Below the pieces are notes generated by a model that was not told the DNA's origin, ran no database searches, and worked only from the letters and a program-made list of their open reading frames with translations. Shown one piece after another: positions 6,175 through 13,732 of a stretch of DNA of 13,732 nt. This DNA is from CAZZCN01 sp964652975 (lineage in GTDB: Bacteria > Bacillota > Clostridia > Saccharofermentanales > UBA5734). Each line of letters opens with the position of its first letter. Position 1 is the first letter of the stretch. Location: the NCBI GenBank assembly GCA_964652975.1, contig CAZZCN010000073.1, positions 1-13,732 of the forward strand, in the 5' to 3' direction. Both the position numbers and the translations under genes were made by a program.

Positions 6175-7475
6175 ATGCTTGCAAAGACAATCAGAACAAG
6201 GTATGCGCCAAGTCCGACAGGATTCATGCACGTGGGCAATCTGAGAACAGCCCTATATGAATTTCTTATCGCGAAATCCGAAGGCGGCAAATTCATTTTG
6301 AGAATTGAAGACACCGACCAGGAAAGGNNNNNNNNNNNNNNNNNNNNNNNNNNNNNNNNNNNNNNNNNNNNNNNNNNNNNNNNNNNNNNNNNNNNNNNNN
6401 NNNNNNNNNNNNNNNNNNNNNNNNNNNTGAGATTGCAGATAACCTGGCAAATGGAATTCCATACGTTATAAGGCAGAAGATGCCGCTCTCGGGCTCAACA
6501 ACTTTCGTCGACGCGGTTTATGGTAGTATCACGGTAGAAAACACCGAGCTGGAAGACCAGGTTTTACTTAAGTCTGACGGATATCCCACATATAATTTTG
6601 CCAATGTTGTAGACGACCACCTTATGGACATAACACATGTTGTCAGAGGTAGTGAGTACCTTTCTTCAACACCCAAGTACAATCTCCTATACGAGTCATT
6701 CGGCTGGGATATCCCGGTTTACGTACACTTGCCGCTTATCATGGGCAAGAATCCTGACGGAACGGTTTCAAAGCTTTCCAAGCGCCACGGCTCGACGAGT
6801 TTTGAAGATCTGGTCAAGGAAGGCTTTTTAGCTCCGGCGATTATTAACTATATAGCGCTTTTAGGATGGTGTCCCAAGGACAACACCGAAATAATGAGCA
6901 TGGACGACCTTGTCGAGAAGTTTTCAATTGACGGTATAAGCAAGTCCCCCGCTGTTTTTGACTACGAAAAGCTAAGATGGGTAAATGCTGATTATATCCG
7001 CAGAATGCCTTTTGCTGATTTTAACAAAATCGCACAGGTTTCTTATAATGAATTTGCAGGTATCAACCCAGATCTTAGAACCGAGAAAATCTCGGAACTA
7101 TTGCAGTCACGCATTTCTCAGTTGAACGAGATTAAAGAGCTTGTTGCATTTTTCTACAACCTGCCTGAATATACTGCAGAAATATACGAACATAAGAAAA
7201 TGAAAACCGACCTGCTAAATTCACTAGAAAACCTCAAATTCATCCTACCTGTGATAGAAAGCCTCACAGATTGGTCACAAGAGAGAATCCATGACGTATT
7301 GATTCAGTTTGCCATCGACCATGCTCTTAAGAACGGTCAGGTCATGTGGCCTATAAGAACTGCTTTGTCAGGTCTTCCCACCTCTCCTGGCGGAGCTGTC
7401 GAGCTGCTTTACATTTTAGGTAAAGCAGAGTCGGTAAAGCGAATCAAGCAAGGAATACTTTTGCTGGAGATGTAA
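6175..7475 (+). CDS. gltX: Glutamyl-tRNA synthetase, interrupted by an assembly gap
   Basis: GltX charges tRNA-Glu with glutamate in the cytoplasm. The left part (51 codons before the gap) carries RTRYAPSPTG and the HVGN form of the class I HIGH motif (residues 19-22), then FILRIEDTDQER. The right part resumes at 6428 and reads EIADNLANGIPYVIRQKMP, then the NFANVVDDHLM and HVVRGSEYLSSTPKYN blocks, the KLSKRHG form of the KMSKS loop, and the C-terminal anticodon-binding helices. Across the literal 100 N the two halves are in different frames, because the N run is a placeholder. Comparison with the remembered B. subtilis protein (about 483 residues) suggests about 100 residues, roughly 300 bases, are missing. 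No true frameshift need be invoked. It is divergent from the DUF5685 gene and 251 bp upstream of glnS. Confidence 0.93.
6328..6427. other. Assembly gap of 100 N inside gltX
   Basis: Exactly 100 undetermined bases. The bordering protein sequence shows that the gap removes the segment between the EDTDQER and VIRQKMP blocks of GltX, which normally spans about 100 residues. The true gap is therefore probably nearer 300 bases. Confidence 0.95.
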
Positions 7476-7512
7476 AGCCATCTGCAAAGTATAGAATTTT
7501 CCAAAAACAAAG

Positions 7513-7663
7513 ATTAACACATTTTTATTAAGATAAGTTAAAATCCAGTACAATAGTCTATAACGAAGCAAATTGACAAAGAAAATAATTAACACAATTC
7601 ATATGAAAAATAATTAAAATCCAGTACAATAGTCTATAGCGAAAAATTTTTGATTTAGATAAC
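7513..7663 (+). repeat. Diverged tandem duplication (about 75-bp unit) in the glnS leader
   Basis: Two units, about 7513-7587 and 7588-7663, begin with the same ATTAACACA (7513-7521 and 7588-7596). Each contains a 30-bp core, 7538-7567 and 7614-7643, that differs at one position only (A7563 versus G7639). The flanks between these blocks have diverged strongly. The core contains the -10-like hexamer TACAAT (7549-7554 and 7625-7630). The strong conservation of the core against eroded flanks suggests either a functional site or partial homogenisation. Confidence 0.8.
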
Positions 7664-7694
7664 AGGAAATCACATAAAAAAACAAAAAGTCAGT

Positions 7695-7700
7695 TATAAT
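7695..7700 (+). promoter_or_regulatory. Probable -10 element of the glnS promoter
   Basis: A perfect TATAAT at 7695-7700 would start transcription about 20 bases before the ATG at 7727. No good -35 lies 16-18 bases upstream. A perfect TTGACA occurs at 7573-7578, but no hexamer close to TATAAT follows it at 16-18 bases. No T-box leader features (specifier loop, antiterminator with TGG bulge) were recognised in 7476-7726. Confidence 0.4.
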
Positions 7701-7716
7701 AAAGACACTCAAATTT

Positions 7717-7721
7717 GGAGG
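7717..7721 (+). promoter_or_regulatory. Ribosome binding site that fixes the glnS start at 7727
   Basis: GGAGG at 7717-7721 is followed after 5 bases by ATG 7727. The in-frame TTG at 7715 overlaps this site and is not a credible start. An out-of-frame ATG at 7723, which would encode only eight residues, is too close to the site to be used. Confidence 0.75.
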
Positions 7722-7726
7722 TATGT

Positions 7727-9433
7727 ATGAATACAGAAACGGATATTAACATTGAAAATGACAATGAAATGCCGGATAATTTTATCAATGACATAATAAA
7801 AGACGACATGGCAGCCGGTGGAAGGTTCGAAGGAAAGACAGTTCACACAAGGTTTCCGCCCGAGCCCAACGGTTACCTGCACATTGGACATGCCAAGGCG
7901 ATTTATATAGATTTTGAGACAGCGAAAAAACATGACGGTCTTTGCAATCTCAGAATGGACGATACCAATCCGAGCAAGGAGGATGTCGAGTACGTCGACG
8001 CCATCAAGGAAGACATTAAATGGCTAGGATATGACTGGGGTGACAATTTCTTTTTTGCCTCTGACTATTTTGAAGACATGTATGAATACGCCGTTGAACT
8101 TATAAGCAAAGGCTTGGCTTTTGTCTGTGAATTGTCGGCTGACGAAGTTAGAAACTCCAGAGGCACTCTTACAACACCGGGTATTCCCAGTCCTTACAGG
8201 GACCGTGATCCAAAGGAAAGTCTGGATCTTTTTAGCCGAATGAAAAACGGTGAATTTGCAGACGGTGCAATGACTCTGAGAGCCAAAATCGATCTCGAAT
8301 CAGGAAATTTCAACATGCGCGACCCGGTAATATACCGCATCAACAGATTTCATCATCACAGGACGAAGGATACCTGGTGCATATACCCGATGTACGATTT
8401 TGCACATCCGATTGAAGATGCCATGGAGGATATTACCCACTCCCTTTGTTCTCTCGAATTTGAAGACCACCGTCCGCTCTATGATTGGGTCATCAACAAC
8501 ATAAGCTGCTCTTCCCGTCCACGTCAGATCGAGTTTGCACGTCTTGGGATCAATAGAACTGTTATGAGTAAAAGAAAACTACGCGAACTTGTTGAATCAG
8601 GATTCGTTGATGGATGGGACGATCCTAGAATGCCTACACTTTGTGGCTTGCGCCGCAGAGGATATACTCCGCGTTCAATCAGAAGTTTCTGCGAGCGCAT
8701 AGGTGTATCCAAGGTTAACAGCACCGTCGATTATGCTTTTCTTGAGCACTGCCTTCGCGAAGATCTGAACAAGACTGCACGCAGAATAATGGCCGTTTTA
8801 AATCCTGTTAAACTTATTATAGAAAACTATCCTGAAGGCGTATCCGAAAATTTTGAAACCGAAAACAACCCTGAGAACATTGATGACGGTCTGCGGACAA
8901 TCAGTTTTTCACGTGAACTTTGGATTGAAAAGGAAGATTTTATGGAAAATCCCGAGAAAAAGTTTTTCAGACTTTTCCCGGGAAACGAAGTGCGCCTTAA
9001 GACCGCCTATGTTATCAAATGTACTGGTGTAAAAAAGGATGATAGCGGTGAAATTTTAGAAATTTACGCAACGTACGACCCTCTAACCAAAGGTGGGACG
9101 ACACCCGATCAGAGAAAAATCAAGTCAACCATTCACTGGGTTGATGCCAATAGCTGCGTTTCATCAGAAGTTTATCTGTATGATTCACTTTTTACCAGTG
9201 AAGAACCGGACTCCGGTGAGAATGATTTTAAAGAATATCTTAATCCACAGTCTCTGACAGTTCTTAAGGACTGCAAGGTCGAATCGTCCATCGCCGAGAC
9301 CCATGATAAGATTGGCAATTACCAGTTTTTACGTACAGGATATTTTTCGATTGACCAGATGCTGACAACACCAGCAAAGGTCGTATTCAACAGAACGGTG
9401 TTGCTAAAGGATTCTTATAAGCCTGTAAAATAG
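7727..9433 (+). CDS. glnS: Glutaminyl-tRNA synthetase
   Basis: GlnRS attaches glutamine directly to tRNA-Gln in the cytoplasm. The 568-residue protein is close to E. coli GlnS (554). Motifs in order are RFPPEPNGYLHIGHAKA with HIGH at 52-55, the GlnRS-type LRMDDTNP at about 75-82, WCIYPMYDFAHPIEDA at about 217-232, and VMSKRK at 279-284, the GlnRS form of KMSKS. The C-terminal beta-barrel anticodon-binding domain runs from about residue 345 to the end, with the family block YLNPQSL. The PEPNGYLHIGH and VMSKR forms separate it from GluRS. With its own synthetase, this organism need not rely on the GatCAB amidotransferase route for tRNA-Gln. It is co-directional with gltX but has a long leader of its own, so it is probably a separate transcription unit. 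Confidence 0.95.
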   Translation: MNTETDINIENDNEMPDNFINDIIKDDMAAGGRFEGKTVHTRFPPEPNGYLHIGHAKAIYIDFETAKKHDGLCNLRMDDTNPSKEDVEYVDAIKEDIKWLGYDWGDNFFFASDYFEDMYEYAVELISKGLAFVCELSADEVRNSRGTLTTPGIPSPYRDRDPKESLDLFSRMKNGEFADGAMTLRAKIDLESGNFNMRDPVIYRINRFHHHRTKDTWCIYPMYDFAHPIEDAMEDITHSLCSLEFEDHRPLYDWVINNISCSSRPRQIEFARLGINRTVMSKRKLRELVESGFVDGWDDPRMPTLCGLRRRGYTPRSIRSFCERIGVSKVNSTVDYAFLEHCLREDLNKTARRIMAVLNPVKLIIENYPEGVSENFETENNPENIDDGLRTISFSRELWIEKEDFMENPEKKFFRLFPGNEVRLKTAYVIKCTGVKKDDSGEILEIYATYDPLTKGGTTPDQRKIKSTIHWVDANSCVSSEVYLYDSLFTSEEPDSGENDFKEYLNPQSLTVLKDCKVESSIAETHDKIGNYQFLRTGYFSIDQMLTTPAKVVFNRTVLLKDSYKPVK

Positions 9434-9479
9434 ACCATACACTAATACAAAGTAATTTACATATTTTTATCGGAGCAAT

Positions 9480-9509
9480 ATTTGCCACATAATAATGGCT
9501 GTGGTAAAT
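9480..9509. repeat. Inverted repeat between convergent glnS and fic genes
   Basis: ATTTGCCACA (9480-9489) and TGTGGTAAAT (9500-9509) pair over 10 bp with one G-T wobble around a 10-base loop. It sits in the 85-bp space between two convergent genes, where a terminator is expected. No convincing T-tract follows on either strand, so it would be a weak terminator at best. Confidence 0.35.
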
Positions 9510-9518
9510 CCAATAAAA

Positions 9519-10409
9519 CTAGTATACAATTCTAAAATAATCAAGATATTTTTTAAAGTTGTCTTGCGCTAAAAGGCAGGTGTCAATCAAAAATCCTCTT
9601 GTTTTATTCCATTGTGACAAACCGCGATAATAAAATATTTTTGTACTTTCGTCGATAATAAATGGAACGATATTATGTTTTAAGCATTCTTTGAAAATTA
9701 TAAGCCTTCCGACACGGCCATTTCCATCCTGAAAAGGATGTATTTTCTCAAATTTTACATGAAAATCCAGTACATCTTCAAATGAAACTGTTTCGAGTTT
9801 TAGATAATCCGAAATAAGTTTTTTTATTTCGATATGTACCTCTTCCGGTAAGGTGGTATCCAAACCACCAACTTCATTTGGAAGTTTTTTATATTCACCT
9901 ACGGAAAACCAATCAAGACGCGAATCATTAGTTCCATTTTTTAAGACAAAATGAAGGTGCTTTATAAAATTCTCGCTCAAAACATTATTTGCATTATCAA
10001 TGACTAAATCAATACATCTAAAATGATTTGCAGTTTCTACAATATCATCAACATTAAGAATACCGTCTTGCATACCGATCGTGTTCGTTTCATAAATATA
10101 GCGTGTTTGGTCGTGAGTGAGTTTGCTGCCCTCAATATGGTTTGAGTTATAAGTTAGTTCGATTTGGATTTTATGATAAATACCACCGGACATTTTTGCT
10201 TTTTTCTCGATTTTCAAAATATCGAGCAGAGTCTTTATAACCGTCTTCTTTTTATTAGCCCGCGCAGGCTTAAGAGCATTTTCTGGAATGTTCCATGTCT
10301 TGCCGGTTAAAAACGCACCATCAATTTTGTCTTCAGCGCAGTAATTTCTAACCGTACGCTCTGACATTTTCCATTTTTCAGCAACTTGTTTAACAGAAAG
10401 ATAACTCAT
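9519..10409 (-). CDS. Fic-domain protein with N-terminal helix-turn-helix
   Basis: A 296-residue protein joining a DNA-binding head to a Fic catalytic domain. Residues about 3-48 form an HTH_17/MerR-like module (SVKQVAEKWKMSERTVRNYC). The Fic core carries the complete motif HPFQDGNGRVGR at 224-235, with His224 as the expected catalytic base for nucleotidyl transfer from ATP onto a protein hydroxyl group. SNHIEG at 89-94 fits the [S/T]xxxE[G/N] inhibitory motif, and its position before the Fic motif places the protein in the self-inhibited class II. No separate antitoxin gene is adjacent, as expected for that class. The ATG at 10409 follows a GAGGTG site. The promoter region carries operator-like repeats. 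The target is unknown, and a toxin-like or regulatory role is inferred from the family. Confidence 0.9.
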   Translation of the reverse strand: MSYLSVKQVAEKWKMSERTVRNYCAEDKIDGAFLTGKTWNIPENALKPARANKKKTVIKTLLDILKIEKKAKMSGGIYHKIQIELTYNSNHIEGSKLTHDQTRYIYETNTIGMQDGILNVDDIVETANHFRCIDLVIDNANNVLSENFIKHLHFVLKNGTNDSRLDWFSVGEYKKLPNEVGGLDTTLPEEVHIEIKKLISDYLKLETVSFEDVLDFHVKFEKIHPFQDGNGRVGRLIIFKECLKHNIVPFIIDESTKIFYYRGLSQWNKTRGFLIDTCLLAQDNFKKYLDYFRIVY

Positions 10410-10429
10410 TTATTCTCACCTCTATAAAT

Positions 10430-10458
10430 AGTATATTACATTATCGGCAAGAATTCAA
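10430..10458 (-). promoter_or_regulatory. Predicted fic promoter with an operator half-site in the spacer
   Basis: On the minus strand, TTGAAT (complement of 10453-10458) and TATACT (complement of 10430-10435) are separated by exactly 17 bases. TTGCCGATAA (complement of 10441-10450) lies within that spacer. Its 8-base core equals half of the palindrome at 10487-10500, so a protein bound there would block RNA polymerase. Confidence 0.6.
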
Positions 10459-10486
10459 TAGCATTATGAAATATATGCGCTTTTAT

Positions 10487-10500
10487 TGCCGATATCGGCA
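10487..10500. promoter_or_regulatory. Perfect 14-bp palindrome, probable operator upstream of fic
   Basis: TGCCGATATCGGCA is a perfect palindrome about 80 bases upstream of the fic start. Its half-site TATCGGCA recurs at 10442-10449 within the promoter spacer. It lies upstream of the predicted -35. The HTH head of the Fic protein is a natural candidate ligand, but another regulator could bind. Confidence 0.6.
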
Positions 10501-10588
10501 TGTTTTGTATAACGGTTAGCCAATGTTAATCGCAAATTTTCAACAGTTTTCTGCATGTATAATCCTACAATGAGCAATTAGATCATTA

Positions 10589-11376
10589 TTACCTGTTTTC
10601 AATTCTCATTTCTTTAATAATTTGTGGCTCGAGTGGATATGGGAAATTCGGGTCATCGGTGTTGCATTTTACTGCAGCGATTTTGTCGAGGACATCAATC
10701 CCTTCAATAATCTTGCCAAATCCCGCATAAGCTCCGTCAAGATGCGTTGCAGTGCCGTGCATAAGGAAAAATTGTGAAGACGCTGAATCCATTGCACTTG
10801 TTCTGGCCATTGAGATTATTCCTTTGACATGAATTATATCGTTCGTGGTTACACCGTTTTGTTTGAATTCACCCTTTATAGTCTTCGCTGTTTTACCCGT
10901 ACCAGCTGAGTCTCCACCCTGAATCATGAAGCCTGGAATAATCCTGTGAATCTTCAAACCGCTGTAGAATCCATCTTTTACCAGTCCGATAAAATTTGCT
11001 ACCGTTATCGGAGCCTTGTCAGGATACATCTCCAGCCTCATAATTCCGCCGTCTTCCATTTCGATAGCCACTACCTGTGTCTTTGCATCAAATCCGTCCA
11101 TGTTCGTACCATCCTTCTCACTATTGTTATTACTACTGTTACTGTTATTACTGGTATTGCTGGTTATTAAACTGTTGGAACCGCTTGTGTTGTCTTTCTT
11201 CCCACCTTCTAAAATGCCGCTGAAGCTTAAAACTAAAATCAGACTGAGGATTAATACAACCAGGCCGAGTACGTAAAATTTTGCATACTTGTTGCTTTTG
11301 AATTTTTCAAAAATATTCTTCTTCTTGACTTGAACATTGTTGTAATTTGATTTTTTGTAGTAAACGGTGCTGTTGG
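10589..11376 (-). CDS. Membrane-anchored cyclophilin-type peptidyl-prolyl isomerase (5' end lost in gap)
   Basis: The visible 262 codons start in the assembly gap and end at TAA 10589-10591. In order they show a short cytoplasmic-looking segment with many Lys, one transmembrane helix (KFYVLGLVVLILSLILVLSF), a Ser/Asn-rich low-complexity linker, and a complete cyclophilin domain. The domain carries HRIIPGFMIQGGD, GIISMARTSAMDSASSQFFL and LDGAYAGFGKIIEGIDVLDKIA. Such enzymes catalyse proline cis-trans isomerisation and, anchored this way, would help fold exported proteins outside the membrane. No lipobox is visible in the part present. It lies downstream of the activase gene on the same strand, but the distance is unknown because of the gap. 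The start codon cannot be placed. Confidence 0.9.
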
Positions 11377-11476
11377 NNNNNNNNNNNNNNNNNNNNNNNN
11401 NNNNNNNNNNNNNNNNNNNNNNNNNNNNNNNNNNNNNNNNNNNNNNNNNNNNNNNNNNNNNNNNNNNNNNNNNNNN
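11377..11476. other. Assembly gap of 100 N between the activase and cyclophilin genes
   Basis: Exactly 100 undetermined bases. The gap removes the C-terminus of the activase-type protein after ICMQPFACLPNHVT and the start of the cyclophilin gene. Any open reading frame drawn across it is an artefact. Confidence 0.95.
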
Positions 11477-13732
11477 CCGGTGACGTGGTTGGGCAGGCAG
11501 GCAAAGGGCTGCATACAAATTATGTTAGGCACTCCATGCTTGATAAGTTCGATCATTTCGGCGGTCAAAAACCAGCCCTCACCACAATTGTTTCCAAGTG
11601 AAAGCACAGTCTGCGCATATTCGGTCAAATCATAAAAAGGAGCCGGCGGCATGAATTTCTTGGTCTCATGAAGCCTTTTGCGCATGAATTTTCTGTAGGT
11701 CTCGAGATAAGAAATGGTGATTTTAGAAATATCCGAGTACAATTTCTTGCCTCCGAGAGTCTCATATGAAAACTCCGGACTGTAAAAACAATACAGGAAG
11801 AAATCGATTATCCCCGGCACAACCGCCTCGCAACCTTCGCCCTCGATGACTCCTATTGCATTGTTGTTGGCATCAGGATGAAATTTGACCAGAATCTCCC
11901 CTACGATTCCTATTCTGGGTTTCCTTGTGACATCAAGTAAAGGTAGATTGTCAAAATCTGTAATTATGGCGTCTATGGTGCCACGGAAAGTTTTAGGGAA
12001 GGCAACGCCTTTAGGTATTTTATACTCCAAGGCCTTCTTCTCGCCGATAAGTGAATAATAGCAGCGGTCAAGCCACTTTTTGTATAGCTCGTTCGCGCTA
12101 CCTTTTACAATCTCATACGGTCTCACCCTTAGAAGAACTGTCTGCAGAAGATCGCCGTACACCAATGCTTTGAACGCCTGATCCAGCATATTGTAAGTAA
12201 AAGACATCCCGGGATTTTTCTCTATTCCCGTAACGCTTATGGCTACAACCGGAACCTGTGAAAAGCCAGCGTCTTTAAGAGCTTTTCGCAAAAACGCTGT
12301 ATAATTGGTCGCTCTACAACCTCCACCGGTCTGCGAGATGAAAACCGATGTGTTATCAGGGTCGCACTCACCGCTTACGAATGCGTTTACCAGCTGTCCC
12401 ACTACCATGATTGAGGGGTAGCATGCGTCGTTGTTGACATATTTCAAGCCCACTTCGACGTCCTGTTTAGTGGTCTCCTCTAGAATTTTAACATCGTAGT
12501 CATGTCTTCTGAAAACAGCTTCTAAAAGTCTGAAATGCACCGGAGACATCTGTGGGGCTATGATGGTATGCTTTTTTCTTATTTCCTTGGTAAAAACTCT
12601 GCGCTTAAGTACATAATCAGGATTCTTAAGGCCGGCTTCGTTTCTGATGCCACGTTCCTGCAAAGCCACCTTGAGTGACCTCATACGTATTCTTGCGGCG
12701 CCAAGATTGGATATCTCGTCTATTTTTAGCAATGAATATATCTTGCCTTTGGCATCTAGAATATCCTGAACCTGGTCAGAGGTTACAGCGTCAAGTCCGC
12801 ACCCGAAGGATGTGAGTTGAACAAGTTCCAGATTCGGATTCTCCGTAACGACTGCAGCAGCTTCATACAATCTTGTGTGATAGGCCCACTGGTCAACCAC
12901 TCGTATCGGCCTGCTAAGCCTTCCAGCCTTTGCTACACTGTCTTCTGTCAAAACTGCGAATCCAAGTGTTGAAATCATCTCTGGAATACCGTGGTTGACT
13001 TCATAGTCAAGATGATAAGGTCTGCCTGCGAGCACGATTCCAATTCTGTTGTTCTTTTTTACCCACTCTATGGTCTCATCGCCTTTTCGAAGGATGTCCT
13101 CCTTGAATCTGGCGTATTCGTCAAAGCCTTTGACAACAGCTGCATTGCTCTCTTTTATTGTAATACCGGCATATGCGAATGCTTTCACAATCTGCTTTGC
13201 CAGTGTTTTAGGATTATCAAGCGACAGGAATGGGTTAATGAAATTAATATTTTCTTCCTTCAGCCGGTCCATGTTGTTGTTGATGACTTCGGGGTATGAA
13301 ATGACAATCGGACAGTTGTAGCAGTTGTTTGCACCCTCATTCTCCTTTTGCTCATATGGTATCGAAGGGTAGAAAATGTTCTTTATGCCCTTTGCAATCA
13401 AGTCTTCTATATGCCCGTGGGAAATTTTAGCGGGATAGCAGATACTTTCACTGGATATCGTATCCATTCCCTGTCTGAAAAGCTCATGGTCCGAATCTCT
13501 GGAAATTACAACTCGAAATCCCAGTTCAGTTAAAATGGTGAACCAAAGCGGGTAGTTTTCGTAAATGTTTAATATTCTGGGAATTCCAATGTCTCCCCGT
13601 GGGGCTTTCCCGGCTTCCAACGGCTTATATGAAAACAGCTTCTTGTATTTGTAGTCAAATAGATTCGGCAATTCATCCTTGTTCTTGATACCGCCGCTTC
13701 CTATCTCACATCGATTGCCGGATATGAACTTT
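11477..13732 (-). CDS. 2-hydroxyacyl-CoA dehydratase / acyl-CoA dehydratase activase-related protein (partial at both ends)
   Basis: About 750 residues are visible. The frame is open to the window edge, reading KFISGNRCE before LPNLFDYKYK, so the start at 13671 is not real. The 3' end is lost in the gap. The segment matches the C-terminal two thirds of the very large (about 1400-residue) BcrAD/BadFG-type fusion proteins of anaerobes: a DUF2229-like part with CYPAK and NCYNCPIV, the block FGCGLDAVTSDQVQDIL, then a dehydratase D-subunit-like part with CYPS and GGGCRATNYTAFLRKAL, and the end block NCGEGWFLTAEM...CMQPFACLPNHV. Conserved cysteines probably bind 4Fe-4S clusters. The family couples ATP hydrolysis to low-potential electron transfer, but the physiological substrate of these long fusions is not established. 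The N-terminal ATPase domains should lie just outside the window. Confidence 0.88.

Noticed and set aside
7573..7578. Perfect TTGACA as the main glnS -35 element
   Set aside because: No hexamer close to TATAAT occurs 16-18 bases downstream, so a full promoter is not supported.
7538..7643. CRISPR-like repeat pair
   Set aside because: There are only two copies, the spacer-like interval itself shares sequence with the flank of the other unit, and there are no cas genes.
7476..7726. T-box leader or riboswitch upstream of glnS
   Set aside because: No specifier-loop, antiterminator consensus or terminator hairpin was recognised; the region is AT-rich and explained mainly by the tandem duplication.
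10486..10513. Plus-strand promoter (TTGCCG/TATAAC) within the fic upstream region
   Set aside because: The -35 match is produced by the palindrome, and no plus-strand gene lies downstream before the cyclophilin gene on the opposite strand.
11251..13671. Single 806-residue minus-strand frame joining the activase and the cyclophilin region
   Set aside because: The frame passes through 100 N and then continues in the wrong frame of the cyclophilin gene. It also takes a TTG at 13671 as start although the real frame is open to the window edge.

Overview
The window looks like a chromosomal contig from a low-GC Firmicute of the class Clostridia. The evidence is AT-rich intergenic DNA, strong GGAGG-type ribosome binding sites with some TTG starts, a clostridial-type gltX and glnS, a DUF5685/J-domain gene pair, and a large BcrAD/BadFG-type 2-hydroxyacyl-CoA dehydratase activase. 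Two runs of exactly 100 N (6328-6427 and 11377-11476) are scaffold placeholders, so this is probably a draft or metagenome assembly. One falls inside gltX, and the other falls between (and truncates) the activase and a cyclophilin gene. No phage, IS element, CRISPR array, tRNA or rRNA was seen.

Layout. 1-33: first 11 codons of a minus-strand gene, probably a class I SAM-dependent RNA methyltransferase. 235-1209 (minus): galT. 1210-1532: divergent promoter region. 1533-2369 (plus): AraC/MsmR-type regulator, plausibly controlling galT. 2438-3805 (plus): a membrane-anchored D,D-carboxypeptidase (peptidase S11) homologue in which all three catalytic motifs are altered, followed by a long imperfect hairpin (3801-3910) and a bidirectional terminator (3938-3963). 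3950-5966 (minus): a three-gene cluster of DUF5685 protein, J-domain protein with an extremely cysteine-rich tail, and a small multi-pass membrane protein. 6175-7475 (plus): gltX with an assembly gap. 7476-7726: leader DNA with a diverged tandem duplication. 7727-9433 (plus): glnS. 9519-10409 (minus): HTH-Fic protein with a self-contained promoter and operator-like sites. 10589-11376 (minus): membrane-anchored cyclophilin, 5' end lost in the gap. 11477-13732 (minus): C-terminal part of the activase/dehydratase protein, partial at both ends.

How the genes may work together. The AraC regulator and galT form a divergent pair suggesting inducible galactose (Leloir) metabolism. gltX and glnS supply direct charging of tRNA-Glu and tRNA-Gln. 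The DUF5685/J-domain/membrane cluster is the best candidate for a poorly described system: two of its products carry cysteine clusters and the third is membrane-embedded. The S11 homologue looks like a cell-wall-associated pseudoenzyme. The Fic gene looks autoregulated: a half-site identical to half of an upstream 14-bp palindrome sits between its -35 and -10. All functions are inferred by reading the sequence; no database search was run.
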